Part shown: positions 24,474 through 35,911 of the stretch, in pieces
Layout of the letters: every line of letters starts with the position of its first letter
Numbering within the stretch: position 1 is the stretch's first letter
Source: Ciona savignyi
Taxonomy: Eukaryota; Chordata; Ascidiacea; Phlebobranchia; Cionidae
Assembly (NCBI GenBank): GCA_000149265.1
Contig: CH002616.1
Location: 84,433-148,432, forward strand
Direction of reading: 5' to 3'
DNA: 64,000 nucleotides
Program-made: the position numbers and the translations under genes
The notes under the pieces: generated by a model
What the model was told of the DNA's origin: nothing
The model's input: the letters and a program-made list of their open reading frames with translations, nothing else
Database searches by the model: none

Positions 24474-26586
24474 AATTATATGGTAAATATCGGTAAAAAC
24501 TAAAATACCACAAATCAAAAAAGGTATACACGTGAAATTAAACCGCAAATCTTACTGCTACATCACACAAAACTTATTTGCACATTTTCAACATGATTCT
24601 AACCTGCAAAGCTCAAGGGGAGCGTCCTCAAAATCGCTTGACTATACAACATTCACAAGAAAAGATTGCATTCCATTTATACATTATTTAGCATATGTAG
24701 AAAGGTAACCTAAAAAATATTACAATATAAACATTAAGTGTAACCAATATTGCATTATGTTTTTAAACACGCTATTTTCTATATACAAACGTACTGTAGT
24801 TGAATATATAAGTAACCTGCTTATACTTGATGAAAACTAACAGTTTTGTAGTTACAATATATTTTCCATTGTAATTGTACTATGTGCATTTTTCAGCAAT
24901 AATTAATCAGCAACGTCTTCCAGGACACATGGTATCATCGTGGTACAGTGGCGTAAGGTGCTATGAAAAATATCTGCTAATGCTCAAGAGATTTTTGGGG
25001 AAACTAAAATTAAGTGGTCTAAAGCGTACGTTATAGGACATAGATAGGGATACAGTTTGTTTGGTACTATATAGTGACTTGTTTTGCTTTTATGTAATCG
25101 TGCCACATTGTACTGCTGATGTTTTGTCCTCTTTCTTTGTAGAGTAACTCTAATGCTTTTATTTTGTTAATCAAATTGTACGTTTAATCTTTTGCAACAT
25201 ATCCAATGCCTGATGATCAATAGTGTGCTGGGTATATACCTTGCAAACATAGGGTAAGAAAATAACAGGTTGCAATGTGGCGTAGATAATCGGAAACACA
25301 ATCCTTTGCAGAAGACCTTTTCCAACGCAATGCGATATCAGTGGTTGCTGTTTTGGCATAATGCCAACACGCGTTTTGACTCCTGGGTTACGCCGTACAT
25401 TTTTAGGGTTAAGTTGTTTTGAGTGGTTTCAAAAAAGATGCTTTCGATTTTCTATGCTGCAGGGTAGAGTAAGGGGACACCTATGTTTATTTCTTAGCAC
25501 GGGTAAAGTTCGTGGCCGAGTCAATAATTCCAGGTGCTGACAGTCGAAGCATTTAGCATTGAACTTTTTAAACAGGGGTTAAGTCGGGCAGTGTACAAAC
25601 AAAAAGCTTGCGGTGTGCTGTTTCGTGCACGATACCCAATCCGACTATACCATATCCTTGACCATTATCTATACACCAGGACTGCCCCTGCTCTTGACCT
25701 TAGCTGCCCTTAATTTTGCTCAAACAATACTATGTGTAATTCTAGCTTATCCTAATGTGTTAACTATACTCAGTCAATCCTAAAAGTTAGGCTTACTTGC
25801 AGACTGTGTATTTTTAACGTCAACGACAAGTTATTGCCGCATTTTTGGCATTGTGACGTGTTGTGTGTTTATGTCAATTGTGTGCACTGCTGGTTTAACA
25901 CTCGGAGAGGCGCTAATACGCAATCATTCTCAGTTCACCTTGCGGTCGATATAAGATGAGTCGTTTTTACTGATAAAAATTAGGTGTTATCGATTATGAT
26001 TCTTAATTTGTATTTTTAACAAGATGAGATGTTGGCTAAAGATTAAGTTTCAATAAATTTATTTAAATAGGCCTACAAAAATTAGGGTAACAAAGCCGAT
26101 GCTAATTATGAAAATCGCTTTTCCAGTAATCTGCAGATGATTTCACCTACCTCGTTAGAGTTATTTTTCATTAGGCCATGATGTTTAAGTTTTGTGTTGA
26201 GATGTTTAAACTTTATAGGTCATGTTTGTTTGAGTTCGTTGAAGACAGTCGCTTTTAACTCGACCACTGACACAGTGTATCAACATATTCTGAATAAAGA
26301 CCAAGTAATATTGACATTTCAGTAAAGTAATTGTATATTTGACAGATCATTGGAATAAATCAAAATGTTAGGACCAACGTCTAACTTTTTATCTTAACTG
26401 CTAGCGTTAAATTGACAAACAACTTATTTTCAATGGAAACATCAGTTTATCTTTTCAAAATACAGATAACTTTTACCATTAAAATAAATAAAAGTTAGAA
26501 AAAATAGTGCCTAAACCACTCTTTGTTTCTGTGTGCTTTATTAATTGCAAATTAATTTTTCCTTTTGGTGCTAATCGGTAAGGGTC

Positions 26587-26686
26587 NNNNNNNNNNNNNN
26601 NNNNNNNNNNNNNNNNNNNNNNNNNNNNNNNNNNNNNNNNNNNNNNNNNNNNNNNNNNNNNNNNNNNNNNNNNNNNNNNNNNNNNN
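26587..26686. other. Assembly gap of 100 N
   Basis: Exactly 100 N, the conventional filler for a gap of unknown size. The 11 bases on each side are identical (CGGTAAGGGTC at 26576-26586 and 26687-26697), so the true gap may be a short tandem repeat or zero length. Confidence 0.98.
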
Positions 26687-29398
26687 CGGTAAGGGTCATC
26701 AGTTAATTTTCTTAATGATTTTAACAAGATTTTCACAATTTTGGTCAATACTTTACAAAATAGCCTACCTATTCTTTGAGGAAACAATAAAAAACTACTT
26801 ATTTTAATTAGATAGTTTTGTTTGCTGTTATATTTTAACTTATTGTTGCAAATGTAATGGTCTTGGTCAATAATTTTCATAATAGCCTATTTCTCAAGAG
26901 GTGTTGGCCAGATGATACGTGACCCTTTCGATGCTCGGCAAGCGGCGTTTGCTTGATCCTCAGGCTGAGTGCATTCAATTAACCAGTGCAACTTATTTTA
27001 ATGTATGTTCAAACATAGCGTGCCCCAGCAACCCGAGGGCTGTTCTATTAAACTCAGCTGTGTCAATAAAACTTCCCGATCCCGTAACCAGTCGAGCTTA
27101 AACCCATGCATGAAATTGAACGTAAGCAGTCGAGGTTATACGGTAAGGTGTGAACTGATTGATATCTCTGATAAGATGTAGCAGCCTGTGTGCGGCAAGC
27201 TTCAGTGTAATCGCGGTTTATCGCCATAAAACAAACACAAGAGCGTATAGGCCGAGTATTTAAGTTTTTTATCTCTCTGTCTCAAACACGTTTCCCTGTT
27301 TAAGATAAATATTTTACTTTCCAGAGGTGAATTAAAGCTTGTATTTGCGGACTTATTTAAAATAGTTCTGGTTAAACAACAGGCAAACGATTGTTTTGAT
27401 TTTGTAATTAGAATTCGGTCGTTTTAATACAGTGACGCACTCATAATAACAATGCATCATTCTTTCTGGCTCTTTGGTCACTTAATGCTTATGATTGCAG
27501 CGTTAAACTGCTGACGGAACTTGAAATTATGTGTGAAAGTAGCGTTTGTAGTTTTGCCTTTGACAAAGCCCGATTGTTTTACGTTGTAATTAAACTTACG
27601 AGGTTTAGACTGATACATCACAATTGCTGGCCAGGTAACACTCAATTAAGATTTGATGCCTTCGTGGAAGTCAAGATTTTGGAAGCTGTAATAAAAACCT
27701 GGACAGTGGAAACGGCCTGCGGTTTAACGTGCCTTATTCAGGTTTTACTCGATAATCGTATGGTGGTTTTTCTTTTCTCAATATATTAAAGTAGGCATCA
27801 ATAGATTTCCGTAATTAAAATCGTGGCTTAACCCTCCGGCTTATTGTGCTAATTGTCAGGTGCCGATTGCTGGCGTTTGTATTATAATCATAACCCGATC
27901 TGTACTAGAACTTCACACTTAGAACAATAGCCACTTAACGTGTATATCTATCAATACGAACCACGCTTTAACTGGCTTGTGGAATGATTATAATTAAGCG
28001 AAAGCGTAGCCAGGGGAGAAAAATGAACAGATGCGCGTCCGTAAACGAGCACTAACCCCAAACCGCACCTCGCTTGGGAAGCATACAACTCAGCGGAAAT
28101 CGTTTTTTTGTTAAAGAAGAATTTTGACAAATTGAGGCGAAGATTGACTCGTGTTAATTGTTTGTGGAAACACATGTTGAGGGCTCGCGTGGGTTAATGG
28201 ACTCTTATTTTCTCAGCCGCATATTTTCGTTGCTTTACAAAACTAAAATGTGGCGTGACTGAAGCTCATATATAATTACCATCGTTTATTTGCTGCCATA
28301 AATTTGTTTAAAACTATTGGATAACTATTCTGGCTGATTTGTTCACGCTACAATGGCAAAGAAACCTAAAACGCAGTCTAAGCCATTATCTCGTTTATTA
28401 TTCTCTTCTCTTTTATTCGTAAAGACGATGCAAAACCGAAATTTAAAAATATACGAACAATAAGGGCAAAATCATAACACAAATTCCAAAAGGGATAGGC
28501 CAAACTCTTGTGAAAGAATCCTAACCGGAATCTAAATTGAACGACTTTCCATGATTATGTTTTCCATGCCCATATAACGGGTGGCTTAGAGTGTAAAGAA
28601 TGTAGACCCGTTGTGAAATAATTAGCAAAAATCGGATCTCGGGTAAAAATTGAAAATTGGCAACAGTTCGGTTCAGTTCTACTTATAAGCCGAAGCGGGC
28701 GGGTAAGATATATTTATTCATGGTGCGCTTTCACGGGTATTTTTGCGTGACCTAACTTCTTTGGCGTAATGGCTTGTGTCGATTGACTTTCTTGCAGCGA
28801 ACGCGCGAAATTTTAGCTCGCTACATGCCGACCCACACCTTAAATCTTTTGGGACATATTTCCAACAGCCCCTGTAAAAGCTGGACTGGAAATTCTACCC
28901 CGTTTCTCTCAAACGATACCCACCTTAAATGTATAAATATCTATGCGAATACAAAATTGATTTTAGTCAAGCAAATGAAGCTTGTGTTATTTTTTATTTA
29001 AAATTACTTATAATAACAATCTTGTGTTTTCAAATTAAAAAGGAGACATTTTGGGGGAATTTGAATTAGAAAATTTGTATTTTAAATTTAAAATACAAAA
29101 CATATTAATATAGTCTTGCTTTAAAATGTTATTAAAACTAGTTTATTTTAATTCCCAATTGCTTTAGGCACAAAATTGTGATTATGGCAACATATTTATA
29201 AATTGACCGAAAACAGATACTCATTGCAAAAGGTTCCACACAATTAAAGTACCACTTGGATTTTCTTCTTTTTGTTTTGACTTTCATTTACCATTACATG
29301 CAATACGCTATTACGGCTTCTTTCTATTCGTCTCCGGTTGTAAAATATCGTTATTTCCGGTCTATCTAACTTAATCAAAAAATAATTTTTCAGTTATA

Positions 29399-29404
29399 TT
29401 TATT
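29399..29404 (-). terminator. Candidate poly(A) signal of Bmp2/4
   Basis: AATAAA on the minus strand, about 480 bp past the Bmp2/4 stop codon. I saw no closer canonical hexamer. Its use is inferred. Confidence 0.3.
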
Positions 29405-29887
29405 TAACACTTCAATACGACCCACTGAAATGTTCAAAATTGCAAAACAATAAAAGCGGTTTACACAACACGTTAATAAATAAGTATATAATTATTTGCT
29501 GAAGGTCGATAGAAGATAATTAGTGAACAGCGGAAGAACGTGGGGTAGAAAATGTTGTTTCGTGTATCCGAAACCGCGGGAAAGGGTCAATGGGTTGGAC
29601 AAATTGCTTTGTCTGAATATGAATATGTCTGATTGTAAATATCCAGGGGTACAGCACAATGGAATGTCATAGAAAGTAATAATTTTCACGGGAAACATGG
29701 CAAGATTATACAAAAACAATAATTGAGACTTTAGTTCGGGCTGGTGTGACGGCATATGGCGCCTAAACGCGCCTGTTTCTCTCGGATTTTCCTCGTGGGT
29801 GCTTTCACTCTTTTTCGCCTCTCGCGATGTCGCAACGGGGGCTTCGATATTTTAAAGGACACTGTCACCAGTGCAACACATTGGATC

Positions 29888-32666
29888 CTATCTGCACCCG
29901 CACTTGCTCACTCCCATTTCTGGATAGTTCTTAAGGACGACTTTGCTTTTGTCGTCCAGGTAGAGCATCGGGACGCTCACCAACACGGTCGGCACGCAGC
30001 ACGGCTTCGGTGTGAGCGACGAGTCCACTTCATGCACTAAAGCCTGCACTATAGCGTGGTTGGTTGCGTTCAAATAATCCGAAATTGGAAACGAACATTG
30101 TCCTTGACAGAAATGGGCATCGTAACCCGGCGGAGCCACAATCCAATTCGTCCATCTTACTTCGTTGAAATCAACGTATAGATTATGACGTTGGCAAAGA
30201 TTTCTTCGTCTCCGCTTTTTCCGTCTTTTGGACGAGTTGGCTGGTGCGTCTCTTTTCCTGCTGCTTCGCTTCGTCCTACGGAGCAATGTCGTGTCTTTTC
30301 CGTCATGGGAATATGCGAGTAGTAGCGGCCGTAAGTGGACCCACTCTTTATCAGGAATATCCGAATGGACATCACGTTTCAGGCGTATGTGTCGCCTGGC
30401 GGCACCTTGCGGTGGAGTTTGCCTGTCCTCTTGCACCACCTCCACAATTAGTCCATGATTCGCATCATGCGGTCCTTGTGACCAACGCGACGTTGCTTGA
30501 CTGACATCAAACCGTTCCCAAGTTGAGTTTCTTGAATCAACAAGCCTTGTATCAAGCAACCGAGTTATCGGCTGCGGCTTGCTTCCAGCGAATTTACTCC
30601 CGAAATCGTCACTTCGAGGCATCTTTATTATCTCATAGATGTTAAGGCGATGCATGTGACCCTCTCCGCTTGTCACGTGGTGCCACACCGCTTCCCGATG
30701 CAGCAGGAGCTCGGCCGCTCTTACAACCTCCTCCCCGGGCATGGTGCTGATGTCGAACCGCAGACGGATGTGGTTGTCCTCGATCCCTGGGAATTGCTCC
30801 TCTTTTTCTGCGGAAAAGGTAACATGTTTGAACACAGCCATTACACTGTGAGGTAAAAATACACATTGTTTTCACACTAAACACACAGCGTGCTGCCTCT
30901 GTGTAAAGCGATACGACGTTTCTATCAATTTTAGGTGCATCCTTTGACCTTGGACATGTTGTCACAACCGACCAACCAGTTGCCTCGACCTTCCGACGTA
31001 TGACTCCGTACGTCGCGCGTGTCTCGCGCCAAATCCACCAGGCCGGCTATTACAAATAAACTGCTCATTGTTTCTCGCGACGCATGACAATGGGAATGTA
31101 AAACGTCATAAACGACCCGCCCCTGGACGCCCGGCATCATGTTTGTTATTGTTGTATCATAAATACCTAATTATGACAAAACAATGGCAGGCGCCGTCGA
31201 AGAAACGCGAAGGAGACACCGAGCCGAAAAGCTGACGCTCGAAAATGACTTCCGTTGACACCAATGACCATTTTAAAAACTTTTTATAGAACAAGTTACA
31301 AGTTTGTTATTCCTTCGGCCAGTTGGCAAATTTAGCTTTGGTAAATTTAAACCAACAACGCCGGATTATTTTACCTTGTTGGTGCGTCCGTTTACACAAG
31401 ATATATTAAGAAAAGCGAGCGATAAAGAATGAACTTAAAAGGAATTTTCACTTTGATATCCCAGGTAAATCACGGCTGGTTTTGTTCGCAGTGCAATATG
31501 TTTCTTTCACTGTCATCACAATCACAACATTGAACGTTTTGAGTTCCGGCTTTGAACTTAAATCCAAAGAAATCGTTTGGTGAAACCGTTTTAGCTTATC
31601 TTAAGATAGGGGTATTGCTAAACCGCTGCGCTTAACCCAACCCTGTTATTTCATCGCCTTGACTGCGTAATTACATTTTCATAATCCCAGTTATTTACTC
31701 GGCATCCGTCCGATTTCGACTGATTGCAACGCTTACATTGGAGAGCCGGATACCACAGAAGCGGCTCGCCACAACTTCAATTAATCTCCAACTTGGTAAT
31801 TCTGATCACGGGACGACTGACATCAATCCTACAGCGTTTTATCAATCCCCAAGCGAATTAACGAACGCTTACCCTTGAAGGAAGGAAACGCGAAAACGAC
31901 GAACACGAAAACAATGAAATCCTTTCCAATCCAAATAGAAGCGTACGTATTCGACTCGTAAGTCTAAATTTGGCGAAAACTTTAATTTCAACCACATACG
32001 ATCGACTTATTGGTGGCGAAAAAGTTGTCATTTAAAGCTTGCGAGAAATGCTGTATGACTAAGTACGCGGCCGGTGTCAAATACGATAAGGTTATCAAAT
32101 TCCTAATCTCAACTGTGTTACGGCCACCTACACACGATTTTGGACGAATATTTGACTGTTTTGTACCAAATGAGTCAAATTAAAACACACAATAAATCAA
32201 CTAATGTATACTCTGTTGTGTTTTAATAAGACGAGTAAATATAGATAGGAAAAAGGTTAAAAAAGTTCCCAGAAATGTTACCTTCGTGATGATAGCTTCG
32301 CGCAGTGTTGGCTCTGCTTGTTATTTCGTCTGCTGGAAGATCAAATCCAGTTTCCCATGTCCTCATGATTTTCGGTTCATGCTCGTAGTAGTCCCCCATA
32401 TGAGCTTTATACAAGTGCTGCATGATTCGGGGAACTTGGAAATCCTTCCCCGGTGTCGGTCTCCGTTTCAATGAGAACATATTTAACAAACTCTTCTCAT
32501 ACTCGTTTACAATAGCATCTTCCTCTTCCCGAGCGTCGCCCGTGTATTTGGCGGCCTGTCGAATCAAGCTATCCCGGCCAACTTTCGGTAAAACTCCCGA
32601 ACTCATGCCCAATAACAAATGCAGCACGAGCGTGACAAGTAAAGTCCAATCGGTTAACGCAACCAT
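29888..32666 (-). CDS. Bmp2/4: BMP2/4, secreted TGF-beta family ligand (two exons, 434 aa)
   Basis: Exon 1 is 32282-32666 (ATG at 32666, donor CGAAG|GTAACA). Exon 2 is 29888-30807 (acceptor CCTTTTCCGCAG). The phase-1 intron of 1474 bp falls right after RSYHHE, the same place as in vertebrate BMP2 and BMP4. Residues 1 to about 24 form a signal peptide. The prodomain has the BMP2/4 signature [14 protein letters not shown] and [12 protein letters not shown]. Furin-type sites are RTKR (306-309) and SRKR (311-314), followed by a very basic heparin-binding-like run (KRRKKRRRR). The mature domain has all seven cystine-knot cysteines (333, 362, 366, 398, 399, 431, 433) and an N-glycosylation site at 375 (NAT). 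Dimers signal through BMP receptors and Smad1/5 in dorsoventral patterning. Odd points: VRW replaces the usual VGW, and the tail reads GVSKCGCR instead of VVEGCGCR. Open frames on the opposite strand here are antisense shadows. Confidence 0.95.
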
Positions 32667-35320
32667 AGTATTTTATGACGTAATAAAATCCAGATGTAGG
32701 CAAATAACTCCTCCGCTGTAGTTGAAGTCTTGATGCTTAATAATGAAGTCACTGCACCATGCTACTCCTAATGTTGTTCTATCTCTCCCAGCAGGTCAAT
32801 CAAAACTGTAAGAAAAAACGTTGATATTAGACGCGTTAAAAACTGCTCACACGCGAGCACACGCTGAGTTGGTAATGTTACTATGAACCGGCGCAGAGCG
32901 AATCATGTCTAATAGACATGGCACGAAGGCATCTCGCCCGCCGAGAGAGGCGAGGAAAAAAAGGCGCGGCAAAAAAGTTGGCACAGAAATACGTCACTGA
33001 AGTAGACAGGTCTATTCTCACAGCTTGACCCCGCCAACCCCTAAAACCACCACCCGCCGAATTTAGTACAATATAAATTTATATTTAATCAGAAAAGAAG
33101 AATCGATCTTTTAAATCCGCGAATTAACCGTTTATAATGAATATATTCCTACCGGTATTGATTTCAAATACGCACAATCGGCTTAGATTGACTTTAAATT
33201 TATCTTTAATCAATTTATTTGTCGTTAAAATACGAAATATCTGAATTTAATTGAAATTATTTTAGCTTGCGCAATATAGCTATCAGGCATTGGTTTTAGC
33301 TTCGTATGTTAGCGGACAATTACGTAGCCCTAGTTTGACTAACTCAAATTGAAAATCCTACATTAAATAAACACTTAATTCCGTTTTGTCAATAAAAACC
33401 GTTTAGGGTGAAAGCAGTGACCAAGACGAACAGAGAGCAAACCCGCTCGATGAATGAAAGCGGGTTCTTAATCTGTTTGCATTGGACGAAAGGTGTCGTC
33501 GGGAAAAATGAAAAACCATCCCACGAATCAATCGTTATATTTGCACTTGCGGTAATCTTAAAGAGCAGTGCTTTCATCAACCCGAGCTACGAACAAATTT
33601 CTTTTTCACCTCTCCTTGCATTACTAATTCGTTCTGCTCGTCGCTAAATTTCAGCTCAGGTGGGTTATGCTGCAAAATGTGACTTTTCCAAATCACTATA
33701 GACTGCTCACTGCTTGATTATTTTCTCCCCACTGCCAGCTGTTCTAGATGAACTGGCAATTTTCAAACGATTCTCTAATATAACTACATAGTTTAAAAGC
33801 ACCAATCGTTCTTACATGGGTATGTTATATGCATTGTCAAAAGTACATTGAACAAACTATCAAATGTTTTTTCTGTTACACGCGTTGACAGCCCATGCGT
33901 TGGGTCCTGCAAAATCCCAAATCTTTCTCGTTGTTTATGTTTTGCTGTCAGTGTTAATCACATAATTGTGTCGCAGAACCAGTTTCCAATCTACTTCTGT
34001 TTGTTTTGACGGGGTATAAGCAACGTCACTACATAGTTAAAAGAGTTTGTTTAATAATGAACTGCATAATTATTGGCTGTCGTAAACAAACACCGAAGAT
34101 AGTCCGTGTTAAAAATGTGCGTTTCAACGAATGGAATTTCACTAATAAAAGCGATCATGGCCTATCTTGAAACCTTCTGCCCTTTACGGTAAAATGCGTT
34201 AATGTAGAATTAACACTGCAATAATAATTCTAAATAGGTATGTGGCATTTTTGACATAATATACAAAAGCTTCCTAAGAAAGCTGATTTAAGTTTTTTTT
34301 CAAATGATTTGCGCTTCAATGTTGTGCCTTAATTTTACGAATGACTGATCAAATTTATTCTTTAGGCAATAATAGATGGCAATAAAATGTAACCAATCCA
34401 AACCTGATTGACAACTAAGTTTGATAATTATGGAAAACACAACCGGCGTGTGAGAGGTATAATCAACATAACCTATACTTTCGCTTATCCACGTGGAAAT
34501 AACCTACGTTTGCAGCTACCGCAATAGTTTAATCTGATTTTACTCGACAAGTCCTGGGTAGTTTTAAATGAGTAAAAAGCCTTAATCCCGTTTTAAAGTG
34601 GCGGTTCAAACCTGTTTTAATTGCACTGAGCGAATCAATGCTCTGTAACGCGGCAAGCGAACGTAGTTTTAACACTGGCAATTTTTACTATTTACAGCTG
34701 TCAATCATAGAACACCTAATGAGATTAAACGCATCTTGTTGGAAAGGCCTGGCCGTCATTTTCAAGCACGCGAACGAAGCTGGAACAGATAAAACGAAAA
34801 GGGCTTTAAATTGGGGTCGATTGTAGGGCAAAATATTGTTGTACCCACAATGGTGGCTTGAAGCAAGCCCGCACCCACTGTGTTTCGTACGAAGATACAG
34901 TTATGTTAAGTGCCCAACATAACCCTGAACGAGGAGGGTTAACAGGGCGCCCATCACGACGCCTGAAGACGAGACGACCCAAATGTTTCACCTGTCATCC
35001 GTTTTAAAGCCTTTTAAAACACCGACTGGTTTGGATGCTTAAACACGCTAACTGAGCTATATTCAGTATAAGTGACAGTCATCCATAAATGCTTATCACG
35101 CGAAAATACCTCAGGATTGGCCGAATAATCTATAAACTCGGCGAAGAATCAGACTACTACAACATTAAGGAGAATTTCCCTACAACATACGGCCCTACAA
35201 AATGGCGTGTCTAATCCAATTATGTATAAAATATAAGCTACCGACCGACCCTTGTTTACATGTACCTAATACCATCGGGTCGAGCGTCGATACAAGCGGA
35301 AACGAATGCTTAGGGGTTAC
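32667..35320. other. 5' flank of Bmp2/4
   Basis: No other gene is seen. The first 400 bp upstream of the start codon are relatively GC-rich and include two Smad-type palindromes (32904-32920, 33003-33014), so the promoter is probably here. The rest is AT-rich, and short open frames near 33.4 and 34.7 kb are unsupported. Confidence 0.5.
32904..33014. promoter_or_regulatory. Candidate Bmp2/4 proximal promoter with two Smad-type palindromes
   Basis: CATGTCTA-A-TAGACATG (32904-32920) is a perfect 17-bp palindrome. TAGAC-AG-GTCTA (33003-33014) is a second inverted repeat. Each contains GTCT/AGAC, the minimal Smad-binding element, in opposite orientation. They lie about 240 and 340 bp upstream of the Bmp2/4 start codon, in a GC-rich patch. 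Feedback by BMP/Smad signalling is inferred. Confidence 0.3.
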
Positions 35321-35801
35321 TGTAACGTGCACGGAGGGCTCGTTTGTTGTCTGTTTTTATACACAGTTTATGTATGTTTTATTCACCTTTTATACACTTT
35401 TAACAACACTCTTTTATACAATTTAAATACACTGTTTTACGCCTTTCGTTTGTCTCCTTTTATTTTACACGTAGTTCACACCCTTTGCACCTTTTAATCA
35501 TTTTATCTTGCCTGCCTATTTTTACACGCACGATATTATCTCTCGGGGTATTCAAGTAATTAACGTTCGGTGCTGTTGTAATTTACGTGATGTCTTCAAA
35601 TTTATATTTCTAAAAATCAGTTCTCTCTTGGCTTTTAAACTGTGCAGACTTGTTTTTAATAGCTCATCGTTTTTATTAGTGTTATATTTGTATCTTAACT
35701 ATGAGTGTTTTTATAAAGCGAAAACGTTGCAAGCCCTTGTAATTGGTCTCACGGTAGACCGTTAAGACAGCGTCCTGCGAAACCATAGGAATTCTGTAAC
35801 A
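35321..35801 (+). repeat. 5' LTR, 481 bp
   Basis: TGTAACG...CTGTAACA. A TATAAA-like sequence lies near 35712 and could be the promoter. Small ORFs inside both LTRs are identical and not genes. Confidence 0.93.
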
Positions 35802-35804
35802 AAT

Positions 35805-35820
35805 TGGCGATCCTGCCAGG
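35805..35820 (+). other. Primer-binding site of the LTR element
   Basis: TGGCGATCCTGCCAGG starts 3 bp after the 5' LTR. Its complement ends in CCA, as expected for a tRNA 3' end priming minus-strand synthesis. The tRNA was not identified. An 11-bp inverted repeat (35767-35777 and 35817-35827) could fold the U5 end and PBS into a stem-loop. Confidence 0.7.
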
Positions 35821-35911
35821 ACGCTGTTACCGCAACATCTATACTAGGGCTTGCAGCAGAGAGAGAACTCCCCCGATTCTATATATTTTGTCAGTTTTTT
35901 AGATCTTTTAA

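Larger units (their letters stand above)
21076..29887. other. Gene-poor stretch 3' of Bmp2/4
   Basis: No gene can be supported. It contains a coding-like fragment at 24197-24473, the assembly gap at 26587-26686, and AT-rich sequence from 29000 that probably includes the Bmp2/4 3' UTR. An ATG-initiated open frame at 21737-22090 has no recognisable feature. Confidence 0.45.

Noticed and set aside
29756..30965. Several open frames on both strands overlapping Bmp2/4 exon 2
   Set aside because: They are antisense or out-of-frame shadows of the BMP2/4 coding exon; no motif or start context supports them.
35508..35765. 85-codon ORF found twice (also 37656-37913)
   Set aside because: It lies inside the two LTRs and is repeated because the LTRs are; no Gag or Pol feature.
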